64,000 bases of DNA, from positions 124,001 through 188,000 of the forward strand of contig NZ_PGCL01000002.1 in assembly GCF_004297185.1 (NCBI RefSeq). The letters are read 5' to 3'. The translations under genes were made by a program, and so were the position numbers. Below, piece by piece: positions 17,917-26,229 of the stretch. Under the pieces are notes generated by a model that ran no database searches, was not told where the DNA came from, and saw only the letters and a list, made by a program, of their open reading frames with translations. Numbering within the stretch: position 1 is the first letter of the stretch; every line of letters starts with the position of its first letter. Source of the DNA: Methanofollis fontis. Its GTDB lineage: Archaea > Halobacteriota > Methanomicrobia > Methanomicrobiales > Methanofollaceae.

Positions 17917-20900
17917 ATGTATCTGAGGTTTATCTGGGCTGTTCTGCTTGTTCTTCTGGTCTGTGGGGCTGCACCGGTAAGTGCGGCGACCACGTCGCTC
18001 ACCATCACCAAACTCGCCTCCGATGACACCACGGTGCTGAACGAGACGACTGTGACATGGACCTGGATGCGGGACAATCTCCCGGTCTATGGTGACGGGA
18101 TCACGGTCTACTACAACCAGGGTCCGGTCTTCGAGGGCGCATGGGATGACGTCCACCCGGACGAGCCCTACGACCCCTGGAACCCGACCGAGGACGTGAA
18201 CATCGAGTACAAGGATCACGGCGAGTTCAGGGGGACAAATGTCCTCGATCTCTGTGCTCTGGCTGGCGGGACATCAGGCGGCGACATGGTGACCATCCGG
18301 GCCACGGACGGCATGAGCAAGACCTGGCCCGCCGAATATGTCATTGATCCCGATCCCGGACAGGGACCGATGGTGATCGGATGGGACCACGGGAAGGATC
18401 TCGGCACGGTTGAGGAGGGTTTCACTCAGGGGATGCGCCTCTACTTCCTGGCCCAGACCACCAATGCGGCCGGTCAGCATGTCTGGGGCAACTGGGACAT
18501 GCATGAGGCATGGTCCGAGGACTACTGGTACTATTATAATGGCGAATATCCGTCGGCGTCAGGGAATTCGGTGTATTATGTCAGCGACATCGTCATCCAC
18601 AGCCAGATCGATCCCTCATCTGGTGACGGCGGTGGCGATGGTGACGGCGGATCACAGGGAGGGTTTATGGGATCGTCCCTGAATCAGGACCTGCACGGGA
18701 GCGTGAATGGCAGTATATACGTGATCAGGACGGAGGGTCCTGCATGCCGGATCGGCAGCGGGGAGTCCTGCACATTTTACCTGGACCTGACCGGGCTGAA
18801 CCGGACAGATGACGGGTATTTCTACCTCTTCGGGACGAACAACACGGACGCGAGAGGGGAAGAGGAGACAGGCATCGGTCTGCTCCTCGGCACGCAACCG
18901 GTGACGCCGTCGGCATATTATGCCGATGCCGGCGACACCTCTGCCGCTCCGGTGTCCGAGACCTGGCGGTACGACCTCGACGGAACGATTTCAGGCACAA
19001 ACCTATCGGTCATTGTCACAAACCGCGGCTCTCCGGGCAGTGCCGTGACGATGTATGGCGGCGTGCTCGTCGCACCGTCAGGGGGAGGAGAGAACCGGAC
19101 TGCATGGTGGATTGCAGAGGGTGCGGATACGGTGCAGGCCGACCCTGATCAGGGGGTATTTGAAGACGATGCCACGACGACTGCCACCTTCGCACAGATC
19201 ACCGGCATGGATGCGACTGCCCTCGGTGGGTTTGTTGCCGTCACGACCGGCGCCTCGGGGAATGATACACGGAGCAACAGGGTCACATTGAACAGCGGCG
19301 AATGGATCAACCTGCTCACCGCTGGCCCGGATGAGATCAGCATCGGGCGGGTCGATGTCACCCCCTACCTGCACACCGGGAAAAATACCGTTTCAATCTC
19401 GAGCATACCCTATAGCGAGCAGGGCGACTATCTGGAGAACAGGCTGGTCATCCTGACCGTGACCGAGACACCCCTGCCCCAGACCACTCCTTCCATGCCG
19501 ACCACCATGGCGGCGGAGAGCTTCGAACCCACGGAGGCGGCAACAGCAGCGCCCACCGGCGAGGCGCCATCAATCACACCGATAAAGAGTGGACCGGCGG
19601 AGAAGGGGGGAGGCATCTGGGATGGATTTTTCAGGCTGATCGGTCTTGAGAACGGCATATCTGATCTCCCCCTGATCGGACCCCTTTTAGGGGGCGGGGA
19701 TGAAGAGGAGAACAATGGGTCGGCCATTTCGGCACCGGTCGACTCTCATCCCGCAGCAGAGGCGACGATCATGCCTCCTTCCGGTACCGCTCCGGCGAAC
19801 GCCACCATCACGGTCATCACACACCCCGAGGGTGCGCAGGTGTTTCTGGATGGCGAGTATTCCGGCCGGATCACCCCCCTTCATCTGGAGGAGGTCCCGA
19901 CCGGTCATCACACTCTTGCCCTCCATCTGGCCGATTACGAGTCATATGAAACCTCATTTGAACTTGAGGAGGATACGACCGTGGCAGTTACACTCGATCC
20001 GCTCAACCCGAACCTTGACGAGGACGCCTTCAGCCTGAACCTGGCGGCGATGCAGGGTCCGGACAGGCGATCAGGGGGTATATTTGTTGAGGCAACGGAC
20101 GAGGGTGCGGAGATCTATATCGACGGGAAAAAGATCGATGGAACAACGCCTCAGGTGGTAAACGGCCTGAAAGAAGGGCTGCACCGTGTGAAGATCAAGA
20201 TGGGCTCCACGACCTATTCACCCTCCACACTGGAGGTCTGGGTCACGGCCGGAGCGATCACCCCGGTGTTCTTCAACCGCTTCGAGCGGGGGGCGTCCCG
20301 GACGATCACCATCGACGATCCCGGCTACAGTGGTGAGTATATCTCGGTGAATGGTGTCTATACCGGCAAGAAAGTGCCGGCAAAGGTGACTATCAATGGA
20401 ATTAATGCCTTTGCAGGGATTTTCCTTGAGGAAACATATCTCTCTGTCCCGATCTCGGACTTTGCCGAGGACGGGAGCACCACGACACTTGAGGACGGGA
20501 TCGAAACCGTGCAGTCGATCCGGATCGGATCTGATCCGCCGGGGGCGAGGATCTTCGTAGACGGGTTTGATACCGGCATTGCCACGCCCGGCGTCATCGA
20601 ACGGATCAGCCCCGGTTACCACAGGATCATGCTCAGCAAACCCGGTTTTTACCCGGAGGATACGGTGTTCCTCCTGCCCGAGCGGACGGATGAGCGGGAG
20701 ATCACCCTCATCCTGGAGCCCTATGCCCATGGATCCCTGTATGTGAACTCCACCCCACAGGGGGCGCGGATCTATCTCTATGGTCTGAACACGGGAGAGG
20801 TAACACCACACCTCTTCTGTGGCATGGCGCTCGGTGCCTATGATGTGAAGGTTGTTGGACGATCTGACTCACAGACGACCGAAGATGTGCTTGTCAGGCC

Positions 20901-20940
20901 CAATGAGGTAACGGTCTGTGAATGCAGGCTTGAGGAGTAG
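17917..20940 (+). CDS. secreted NLPV-GDG / DUF3344-like / PEGA-repeat protein (1007 aa)
   Basis: A signal peptide (1-23, ending PVSAA) precedes one NLPV-GDG domain (~25-225), a DUF3344-like beta-rich region (~250-510), a Pro/Thr linker, a hydrophobic Gly-rich segment (~575-600), and then PEGA domains at ~628-700, 710-780 and 868-1005 (HPEGAQVFLDG, DPPGARIFVDG, TPQGARIYLYG). PEGA domains are small surface beta-sandwiches of unknown ligand. There is no C-terminal anchor. ATG 17917 was chosen because GAGGAG lies about eleven bases upstream and a signal peptide begins there; frame is open further upstream inside the previous gene, whose stop is at 17907-17909. The next gene begins three bases after the stop, so they are co-transcribed. 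Confidence 0.75.
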   Translation: MYLRFIWAVLLVLLVCGAAPVSAATTSLTITKLASDDTTVLNETTVTWTWMRDNLPVYGDGITVYYNQGPVFEGAWDDVHPDEPYDPWNPTEDVNIEYKDHGEFRGTNVLDLCALAGGTSGGDMVTIRATDGMSKTWPAEYVIDPDPGQGPMVIGWDHGKDLGTVEEGFTQGMRLYFLAQTTNAAGQHVWGNWDMHEAWSEDYWYYYNGEYPSASGNSVYYVSDIVIHSQIDPSSGDGGGDGDGGSQGGFMGSSLNQDLHGSVNGSIYVIRTEGPACRIGSGESCTFYLDLTGLNRTDDGYFYLFGTNNTDARGEEETGIGLLLGTQPVTPSAYYADAGDTSAAPVSETWRYDLDGTISGTNLSVIVTNRGSPGSAVTMYGGVLVAPSGGGENRTAWWIAEGADTVQADPDQGVFEDDATTTATFAQITGMDATALGGFVAVTTGASGNDTRSNRVTLNSGEWINLLTAGPDEISIGRVDVTPYLHTGKNTVSISSIPYSEQGDYLENRLVILTVTETPLPQTTPSMPTTMAAESFEPTEAATAAPTGEAPSITPIKSGPAEKGGGIWDGFFRLIGLENGISDLPLIGPLLGGGDEEENNGSAISAPVDSHPAAEATIMPPSGTAPANATITVITHPEGAQVFLDGEYSGRITPLHLEEVPTGHHTLALHLADYESYETSFELEEDTTVAVTLDPLNPNLDEDAFSLNLAAMQGPDRRSGGIFVEATDEGAEIYIDGKKIDGTTPQVVNGLKEGLHRVKIKMGSTTYSPSTLEVWVTAGAITPVFFNRFERGASRTITIDDPGYSGEYISVNGVYTGKKVPAKVTINGINAFAGIFLEETYLSVPISDFAEDGSTTTLEDGIETVQSIRIGSDPPGARIFVDGFDTGIATPGVIERISPGYHRIMLSKPGFYPEDTVFLLPERTDEREITLILEPYAHGSLYVNSTPQGARIYLYGLNTGEVTPHLFCGMALGAYDVKVVGRSDSQTTEDVLVRPNEVTVCECRLEE

Positions 20941-20943
20941 CGT

Positions 20944-22170
20944 ATGAGCGGTTGTGCGAGGGTGACAGGTCTGGTTGTGTTCCTGCTGATCATACCGGTG
21001 GCGGTGATGGGTGCGGCAAACACCAGCGTCGTCTGGGGTCCGTATGTCACCGGCACTACCGGAACGGGGGCGATCGTCTCCTGGAAGACGGTGGACCCGA
21101 CGGTCGGGGCGGTGGAATATCTGCCGCCGGGGGTGAACGCCCCGCTGGTAGTGACGGATGGACGATGCACCGATCTCCACCATGTCAACCTGACCGATCT
21201 CACCCCCGGGACGTCGTATACCTATCAGGTCCGGGTGAACGATAGCCCGGGTCCGGATGGATCGTTTTCGACTTTCGGGAACGGACCGGTGAAATTTGTT
21301 GTCTATGCCGACACCCGCGCCCAGGTTCCCCTGTTTACCCAGATGGAACGCCACAGACTGGTTGCAGAACGGATTGCACAGGAGGATAACCTCTCTTTTG
21401 TGTTGCATTGCGGCGATTTTGTCACATTCGGGGACGATGAGGAGGAGTGGGACGATTTTTTTATGGCCGGCGCCCCGATGCTGGCCAGAACGACCATCAT
21501 GCCGGTTCTCGGCAACCATGAGGGTAACCGGTCCCTGTACTATGAGATCTTCTCGATGCCGGAGTGGTATTCCTTCACCGCCGGTGATGCGCATGTGGTC
21601 GTACTCGACTCAAATGACTGGGCGAGGGGACGCATGGATGAGCAGACGGACTGGATGATGCTGGACCTTGCGTCATCGAACGGCACACCGTTTGTTGCCT
21701 TCCACCACCCGCCCTTCTCGTCCAATGAACGGCTCTGGGGTGGGGACCGCTTCATCAGGGAGAACTGGGTGCCCATATTCGAAGAATTCGATGTTGGCAC
21801 TGTCTTTAATGGCCACACACATGCCTATGAACACTATTCCGTGAACGAAACCGACTATTTCGTAATACCGTGCGGCGGTGAGGAGTTCTTCAGCCTTTCC
21901 GAAAACAAGCCGGAGGGATTTGTGACGGCCCTCGAACACACCCTTGCATATCTGCGAGTCAGCGTGGACGACGAAAAGACACTGGTGGAGGTCGTTCCTG
22001 TTGCCTCGGTCTCTGAGGACAACACGGCAATCATCCACATGTATCCGCCGGGGGAGGTGTTTGAAACGGTCATGCTGCCATCCGAGAGATGCTGTATCGG
22101 ATCGTTTCCCCACCTGATACCTCCGCTCCCGCCGTTCTGGCTTCCTCTACTCCATGAGATGGTACCATGA
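20944..22170 (+). CDS. secreted purple-acid-phosphatase-like metallophosphoesterase (408 aa)
   Basis: A predicted extracellular two-metal phosphoesterase. A signal peptide (1-23) is followed by a fibronectin-III-like N-terminal domain (~25-110, with a Y-x-Y-Q-V strand near TSYTYQVRVN) and a calcineurin-type catalytic domain (~117-360). Visible metal-binding blocks are ADTR, CGDF, GNHEG, FHHPPF and GHTHAYEH, in the order known for purple acid phosphatases. The Tyr expected in the GDxxY block of iron-binding plant enzymes is not seen, so the metals are unknown. It starts 3 bases after the PEGA gene and overlaps the next gene by four bases (ATGA), so it belongs to the surface operon. The substrate (phosphate ester, glycan or teichoic-like phosphate) is unknown. 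Confidence 0.8.
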   Translation: MSGCARVTGLVVFLLIIPVAVMGAANTSVVWGPYVTGTTGTGAIVSWKTVDPTVGAVEYLPPGVNAPLVVTDGRCTDLHHVNLTDLTPGTSYTYQVRVNDSPGPDGSFSTFGNGPVKFVVYADTRAQVPLFTQMERHRLVAERIAQEDNLSFVLHCGDFVTFGDDEEEWDDFFMAGAPMLARTTIMPVLGNHEGNRSLYYEIFSMPEWYSFTAGDAHVVVLDSNDWARGRMDEQTDWMMLDLASSNGTPFVAFHHPPFSSNERLWGGDRFIRENWVPIFEEFDVGTVFNGHTHAYEHYSVNETDYFVIPCGGEEFFSLSENKPEGFVTALEHTLAYLRVSVDDEKTLVEVVPVASVSEDNTAIIHMYPPGEVFETVMLPSERCCIGSFPHLIPPLPPFWLPLLHEMVP

Positions 22171-23009
22171 CCCCGAACAGAGTCATTTTGATGCTGGCCC
22201 TGCTGTGCATGATTGCCGGTGGGGCCTGTGCGGCACCGACAACCTCGGTGCATGTGTCAGCGATTGCAGAGGACGGTACAACCGTCCTGAATGAGACGAC
22301 GGTCGATTATCATTGGATGGAGGAGAACCTCCCGGTGCTCGGGGATGGCGTGACGCATTATTACCACCAGGGTCCGGTGTTCACGGACGACAAGGAGGAG
22401 CAGTGGGACCGGAACGAGACCACGAACTTCAAGGACCACGGCGCAGTGAAGGCTACGGACCTTGCCGACATCTGTGATCTCGTCGGCGGGATGGCGCCCG
22501 GCGATGAGGTGATGGTCAAGGCAGGTGATGGCTACCATATCGAGTTCGATTATGCGAACGTGTATGGACCTGATCCGCGTCAGGGGCCGATCGGCATCTG
22601 CTGGTATAATGGCGAGGACGCAGCGGTCGGAGAGCGGCAGGGTGTCGGCTACCCGCCGGACTATCATGCAGGGATGCGTCTTGTCTTCTTTGCCGACACC
22701 TCGACCAATGCGGAGGGACTGCACGTCTTTGGCAACCAGGACATGCGCGAGTGCTTCCCTGCCGAGCGTCTCCATCTCTTCAACGACCTCTATCCCTCTA
22801 CCAATGGATATACGGTGAAGTGGATCGACGAGGTGCGGGTCTATAAGGGCGGCTACAGCGGTGCAAAGAATGTGCCGGTGAAGTCCCTCCAGGACCCTGC
22901 CGGGGCTGAACAACCGGTGAATGCAGAGAGCACACAGAGCGCAGGTCCGCTCTTCGGATTCCTGGTTGGACTGGGCGTTGCCGCTGGCGTATGGAGGACG
23001 AGGAGATGA
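22167..23009 (+). CDS. secreted, membrane-anchored protein with the NLPV-GDG domain (280 aa)
   Basis: A close paralogue of the gene at 17112: signal peptide (1-22), one NLPV-GDG domain (~26-225; LNETTVDYHWMEENLPV, YYHQGP, DICDLVGGM, FGNQDMRE), a linker and a terminal hydrophobic helix ending GVWRTRR. It overlaps both neighbours by four bases (ATGA), showing translational coupling. Presence of two near-copies in one operon suggests they act as partners or as alternative subunits of one surface complex (inference). The fold looks like a divergent molybdopterin-binding domain; no cofactor ligand can be proved. Confidence 0.75.
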   Translation: MTPNRVILMLALLCMIAGGACAAPTTSVHVSAIAEDGTTVLNETTVDYHWMEENLPVLGDGVTHYYHQGPVFTDDKEEQWDRNETTNFKDHGAVKATDLADICDLVGGMAPGDEVMVKAGDGYHIEFDYANVYGPDPRQGPIGICWYNGEDAAVGERQGVGYPPDYHAGMRLVFFADTSTNAEGLHVFGNQDMRECFPAERLHLFNDLYPSTNGYTVKWIDEVRVYKGGYSGAKNVPVKSLQDPAGAEQPVNAESTQSAGPLFGFLVGLGVAAGVWRTRR

Positions 23010-23581
23010 ACAGACGTTGTGCCCTGTTCCTGGCAGTATTTGCCCTCATCTGCGCGGCGGTCGCCTGCGGTTGTACCGGCACGCTCGATCCCGGGGTTCA
23101 GACCGGCGAGGAGGTGTCCTGGAACCTCACGATCTCTGACGGAACCACCGAGGAGATCCTCACCCTCTCAGAGATCAGAGAACTCCCTGCCTGGGAGGGA
23201 TACGGGCACGCGGTTTCCACGGTCGGGATCAAGTACGGTCCCTATACGGTCAGGGGCGTGGAACTGACGACGCTGCTCGATCGTATCGGCGGGTTTGACG
23301 AGGGTGATCAGGTCGGAATATCAGCACCTGACGGGTATTACTGGGTCTTTGACGACGAACAGATGGCCGGAAAGGGTTTTGTGACCTTTGATGCCGACCT
23401 CAAGGAGAAACCCTCGCCGCCCCTCGCGGTGGTGCTGGCCTATGAGTTTAACGGCACGGCAATTTCAGAAGAGGACGGCGGACCCCTCAGGATTGTTGTG
23501 GGCACCGATGAACCGGGCACCATCACCGAGGGGAGCGCCTGGGTGAAGTGGGTGGACCGGATCGAGGTGAAACGGTCATGA
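23006..23581 (+). CDS. lipoprotein with sulfite-oxidase/molybdopterin-binding-like domain (191 aa)
   Basis: The N-terminus MNRRCALFLAVFALICAAV is followed by ACGC, a lipobox-like cysteine, so the protein is probably lipid-anchored outside the cell. Residues ~40-190 form a short oxidoreductase molybdopterin-binding-like domain: LTLSEIRELPAW, YTVRGVELTTLLDRIGG, SAPDGYYWVF, GGPLRIVVG and VKWVDRIEV are the usual landmarks. The conserved cysteine that ligates molybdenum in catalytic members is not apparent, so a non-catalytic binding role is as likely as enzymatic activity. The start is the ATGA overlap at 23006 with GAGGACGAGGAG before it. It overlaps the solute-binding gene downstream in the same way. 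Confidence 0.75.
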   Translation: MNRRCALFLAVFALICAAVACGCTGTLDPGVQTGEEVSWNLTISDGTTEEILTLSEIRELPAWEGYGHAVSTVGIKYGPYTVRGVELTTLLDRIGGFDEGDQVGISAPDGYYWVFDDEQMAGKGFVTFDADLKEKPSPPLAVVLAYEFNGTAISEEDGGPLRIVVGTDEPGTITEGSAWVKWVDRIEVKRS

Positions 23582-24579
23582 GGGGCGCCTCTCTCCTTCT
23601 ACTCGCTCTTGCGGTTGTTTTCGTGCTTACAGCAGGGTGCACCGGCGAGGAGGAGCGAGTGGAGGTGAAGGTGATCCCTGCCGGAAGCCTTCTTCTCCCC
23701 CTGGAGAGCGTGGAGGCGGGATTCGAGGAGACCCATCCCGGTGTCGATATCCAGATCGAGGGGCATGGCAGCATCCAGTGCGTCAGGCAGGTGACCGATC
23801 TCCACCGCCCGGTTGATCTGGTGGTGGTCGCGGACGAGAACCTGATCCCTGACATGATGTACCGACCCCGGGAGGACGGGGGTGGCAACTACACTGATTC
23901 CTACACCTCCTTTGCCACCAACCGGATGGTGATCGCCTATACGGGGTCCAGTCGTTATGCCGACGAGATCACCACCGAAAACTGGTACGAGATCCTCTCC
24001 CGTCCTGATGTGGTCGTCGGCATCTCAAACCCGATGCTCGATGCTGCGGGATACCGCTCTTTGATGGTGACCACCCTTGCCGGCGACTATTATGGTGACG
24101 ACACGATCTTCGGGGACATTCTCGGCGATCATCTCCGCCCGAACGTGAGCGTGAGCATGGAGGGGAATGTCACCACCATCACGCTCCCAGAGGTGCTGAA
24201 ACCGGAAAGCGGGAAGGTCAGGATACGGGACGGGAGCATCTATCTCCTCTCGCTTCTTGATGCAGGCGGTGTGGACTATGCCCTTGAGTACCGGAGCGTG
24301 GCCGAAGGGCATGGTTTACAGTATATCCTGCTCCCGCCGGAGATTGATCTCTCATCTGCCGTCCATGCAGACAATTACCGGCGAGTCGTGGTCTCTCTCG
24401 GGTTCCAGAGGTTCAGTTCGATTGGGAGCGAACGCATCGGAGCACCGATCGTGTATGCGGCGACGGTCCCGAATGGTGCGCCGCACCCGGAGATCGCAAA
24501 TGAGTTTATGGGGTATATGATTGAAGAGTTCAGTAAGGGCTATGAGATGTGGCCCGATCCTGTAAAGGGGGGAAATTGA
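23578..24579 (+). CDS. wtpA: tungstate/molybdate-binding-like lipoprotein, WtpA family (333 aa)
   Basis: An extracellular solute-binding lipoprotein. The lipobox LTAGC is at residues ~17-21. The mature protein matches the WtpA/ModA-like oxyanion-binding family: PAGSLLLPLE, then a GHGSIQCVRQVTDL segment, LVVVADENLIPDMMY, then FATNRMVIAYT and AAGYRSLM. WtpA normally feeds tungstate to a WtpB permease and WtpC ATPase. Neither is next to it: the operon ends here with a T-rich region. It may use a distant transporter or act as an oxyanion store for the surface proteins upstream (inference). Known ligand residues could not be checked here. The start is the ATG of the ATGA overlap; an earlier in-frame ATG at 23548 would abolish the signal peptide. 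Confidence 0.75.
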   Translation: MRGASLLLLALAVVFVLTAGCTGEEERVEVKVIPAGSLLLPLESVEAGFEETHPGVDIQIEGHGSIQCVRQVTDLHRPVDLVVVADENLIPDMMYRPREDGGGNYTDSYTSFATNRMVIAYTGSSRYADEITTENWYEILSRPDVVVGISNPMLDAAGYRSLMVTTLAGDYYGDDTIFGDILGDHLRPNVSVSMEGNVTTITLPEVLKPESGKVRIRDGSIYLLSLLDAGGVDYALEYRSVAEGHGLQYILLPPEIDLSSAVHADNYRRVVVSLGFQRFSSIGSERIGAPIVYAATVPNGAPHPEIANEFMGYMIEEFSKGYEMWPDPVKGGN

Positions 24580-24716
24580 AATATTTTTATTATTTTTGAA
24601 ATAATCTCCCATTATTATGCCTTGTGTAAATAGATTCCATTTATTTGTTTGAAATGTAAAAAAAATATTGTTGTCCGGGTGTCATACCTTTCATTTACCC
24701 TTGAGGACCGGGTGTC
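24580..24716 (+). other. AT-rich gap: terminator of the surface operon and leader of the sensor gene
   Basis: T-rich runs directly after the stop (ATTTTTATTATTTTTG, about 24583-24598) make a plausible terminator. Further AT-rich sequence (about 24640-24670) may hold the promoter of the sensor gene. No gene is seen. Confidence 0.4.
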
Positions 24717-25913
24717 ATGAACAACGATATGCTCATCGCCGGAACGGAAAACCCCTCTGAATATTGTGGGGGTGCCCGTTATCTGAAAACCCTCCTTGAG
24801 AGTATCCATTCTATTTCCGGCATATCGTGCAGTTTTTTGACTGTTGAATGGGCTGTGTCTGTTGCTGCCGGGACTCCCTTCTTCTGCACTGAATGCTGTC
24901 AGTATCGTCAGGATACATCTGGTAGATCGTGCCGGAAACCTATGAAAAATACTGGTATGGCTGATGAACCTGTTATGTTCCGGTGCAGCGCCGGTTTCTG
25001 GCATGTCGCCGCTCCGGTGCTGTTTGATGGTTGTCATCGTGCGACGCTTCTGGCAGGGCCGTTTCTGTCTGCTGAGGGGGATGATATGCGCGGTTCGGCT
25101 TTGCCGCAGGCCGATTCCTCCGTTCCGGTGTCAGATCCGGTTGTCGATGTCGCTAAGGGCGTGCCGGTGCTGCGGCAGGAGGTGGCGAGAGGTGTTCTCG
25201 CCCTCATTTCGTCCAGTGCAGAACTCCTCTCGATGTATGCCACCAGCAATCTCCGACGTATGCGGGAGGCAGAGGAGAGGAGAACTACAGAGATCCGTCT
25301 TCATCAGTCCGAGAATCTCTATCGGACGATTTTTGAGCATAGCGGGACCGCCATGGCGATCGTTCGCGGTGACGGTTCGATCATCTGGGCGAATATCTGT
25401 TTTTCAAACCTCTTCATGATCGATCAGGACGCCCTCTGTGGGGTGTCGTGGACGATCTTCGCCTCTCCTGAAGAGCAGGTGAGGCTCGAACAGATTCTCA
25501 GGCAACAGGAGGATGAACCGACCTTTACGGTTCAGAACTATGAGACCACGCTCAGCAGTGTCGAAGGGCGGGAGATCCGGGCGATCCTGAATGTCGGGAT
25601 GATCCCGCAGAGCGATCGCTATGTCATCTCCCTCCTTGACGTAACAGAAAGGCGGCATCTTGAAGAGGTTCGTGCGTCGGCGTTCGATCAGATCGAGCGG
25701 AATTTTACGCAGCTAGCAGTTCTCAACGACCAGATCAGAAACCCGCTGGCTGCCATCGTTGGTCTGGCAGGGATGAGCGAGAGTGAGGATGCCGGGGATA
25801 TCCTCAGGCATGCGATGACCATCAACGCCATTGTCACACACCTCGATGAACGATGGCTTGAATCCGAGACTGTCCGAAAATACCTCCGCAAACACCATCA
25901 TATTGAGACGTGA
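24717..25913 (+). CDS. PocR-PAS sensor protein with a truncated kinase H-box region, no ATPase domain (398 aa)
   Basis: A cytoplasmic sensor. Residues ~18-185 form a PocR ligand-binding domain (FCTECCQYRQ and the later HVAAPVLFDG). Residues ~195-315 form a PAS domain (YRTIFEHSGTAMAIV to LLDVTERR). The C-terminus (~320-398) has a dimerisation-like segment with NPLAAIVGLA and ends WLESETVRKYLRKHH. The HATPase domain is missing and the place of the phospho-His is taken by NQIRNP-like sequence (DQIRNP). Such tail-only sensors recur in methanogens (family knowledge), probably passing a signal by protein contact. It stands alone between the surface operon and the decayed region, so its partner is unknown. 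Confidence 0.75.
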   Translation: MNNDMLIAGTENPSEYCGGARYLKTLLESIHSISGISCSFLTVEWAVSVAAGTPFFCTECCQYRQDTSGRSCRKPMKNTGMADEPVMFRCSAGFWHVAAPVLFDGCHRATLLAGPFLSAEGDDMRGSALPQADSSVPVSDPVVDVAKGVPVLRQEVARGVLALISSSAELLSMYATSNLRRMREAEERRTTEIRLHQSENLYRTIFEHSGTAMAIVRGDGSIIWANICFSNLFMIDQDALCGVSWTIFASPEEQVRLEQILRQQEDEPTFTVQNYETTLSSVEGREIRAILNVGMIPQSDRYVISLLDVTERRHLEEVRASAFDQIERNFTQLAVLNDQIRNPLAAIVGLAGMSESEDAGDILRHAMTINAIVTHLDERWLESETVRKYLRKHHHIET

Positions 25914-26049
25914 TCCCCGTTTGTGGTTTACGGATCTCAGGTTTATGGCAGGACCGCCCGTGGTGAGGTGGTCCAAAATGGATTTAGGCAGGCTGGTTTT
26001 CACGTTTTTTCATGTATGTGCGAATGTCCAGTTCACCTGTCTACCTCGA

Positions 26050-26155
26050 ATATCCTCTCTTTCACGCCGGTTTCCGCCTCATACCACATAAACCACACCG
26101 CGGCGAAGACGAGTGGCAGCCCCACCGGGACGGAAGAACCCGGCCTGACAGGATG
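26050..26155 (-). pseudogene. degraded fragment of the four-helix membrane protein gene (copy 1)
   Basis: On the minus strand, translation in two frames gives CQAGFF and then VPVGLPLVFAAVWFMW, which match GQAGFCVPVGLPIVIAVAWF at the C-terminus of the intact membrane protein encoded at 29010-29504. A frameshift separates the two pieces and the N-terminal three quarters are missing. The remaining bases of the 25914-26229 gap show nothing else apart from the promoter before 26230. Confidence 0.65.
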
Positions 26156-26195
26156 ACATCTGAGAACCTTCGTGCCATGCTTCTCCCCGGGTCAC

Positions 26196-26204
26196 ATTTA
26201 TTAT
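26196..26204 (+). promoter_or_regulatory. TATA-like box of the MNT-HEPN pair
   Basis: ATTTATTAT lies with its centre about 30 bases before ATG 26230. Archaeal transcription starts about 25 bases past the TATA centre, so the transcript would be nearly leaderless; no ribosome binding site is seen before the start, in agreement. Confidence 0.45.
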
Positions 26205-26229
26205 CTCGGACAGAAGAGTACCCGGAACG

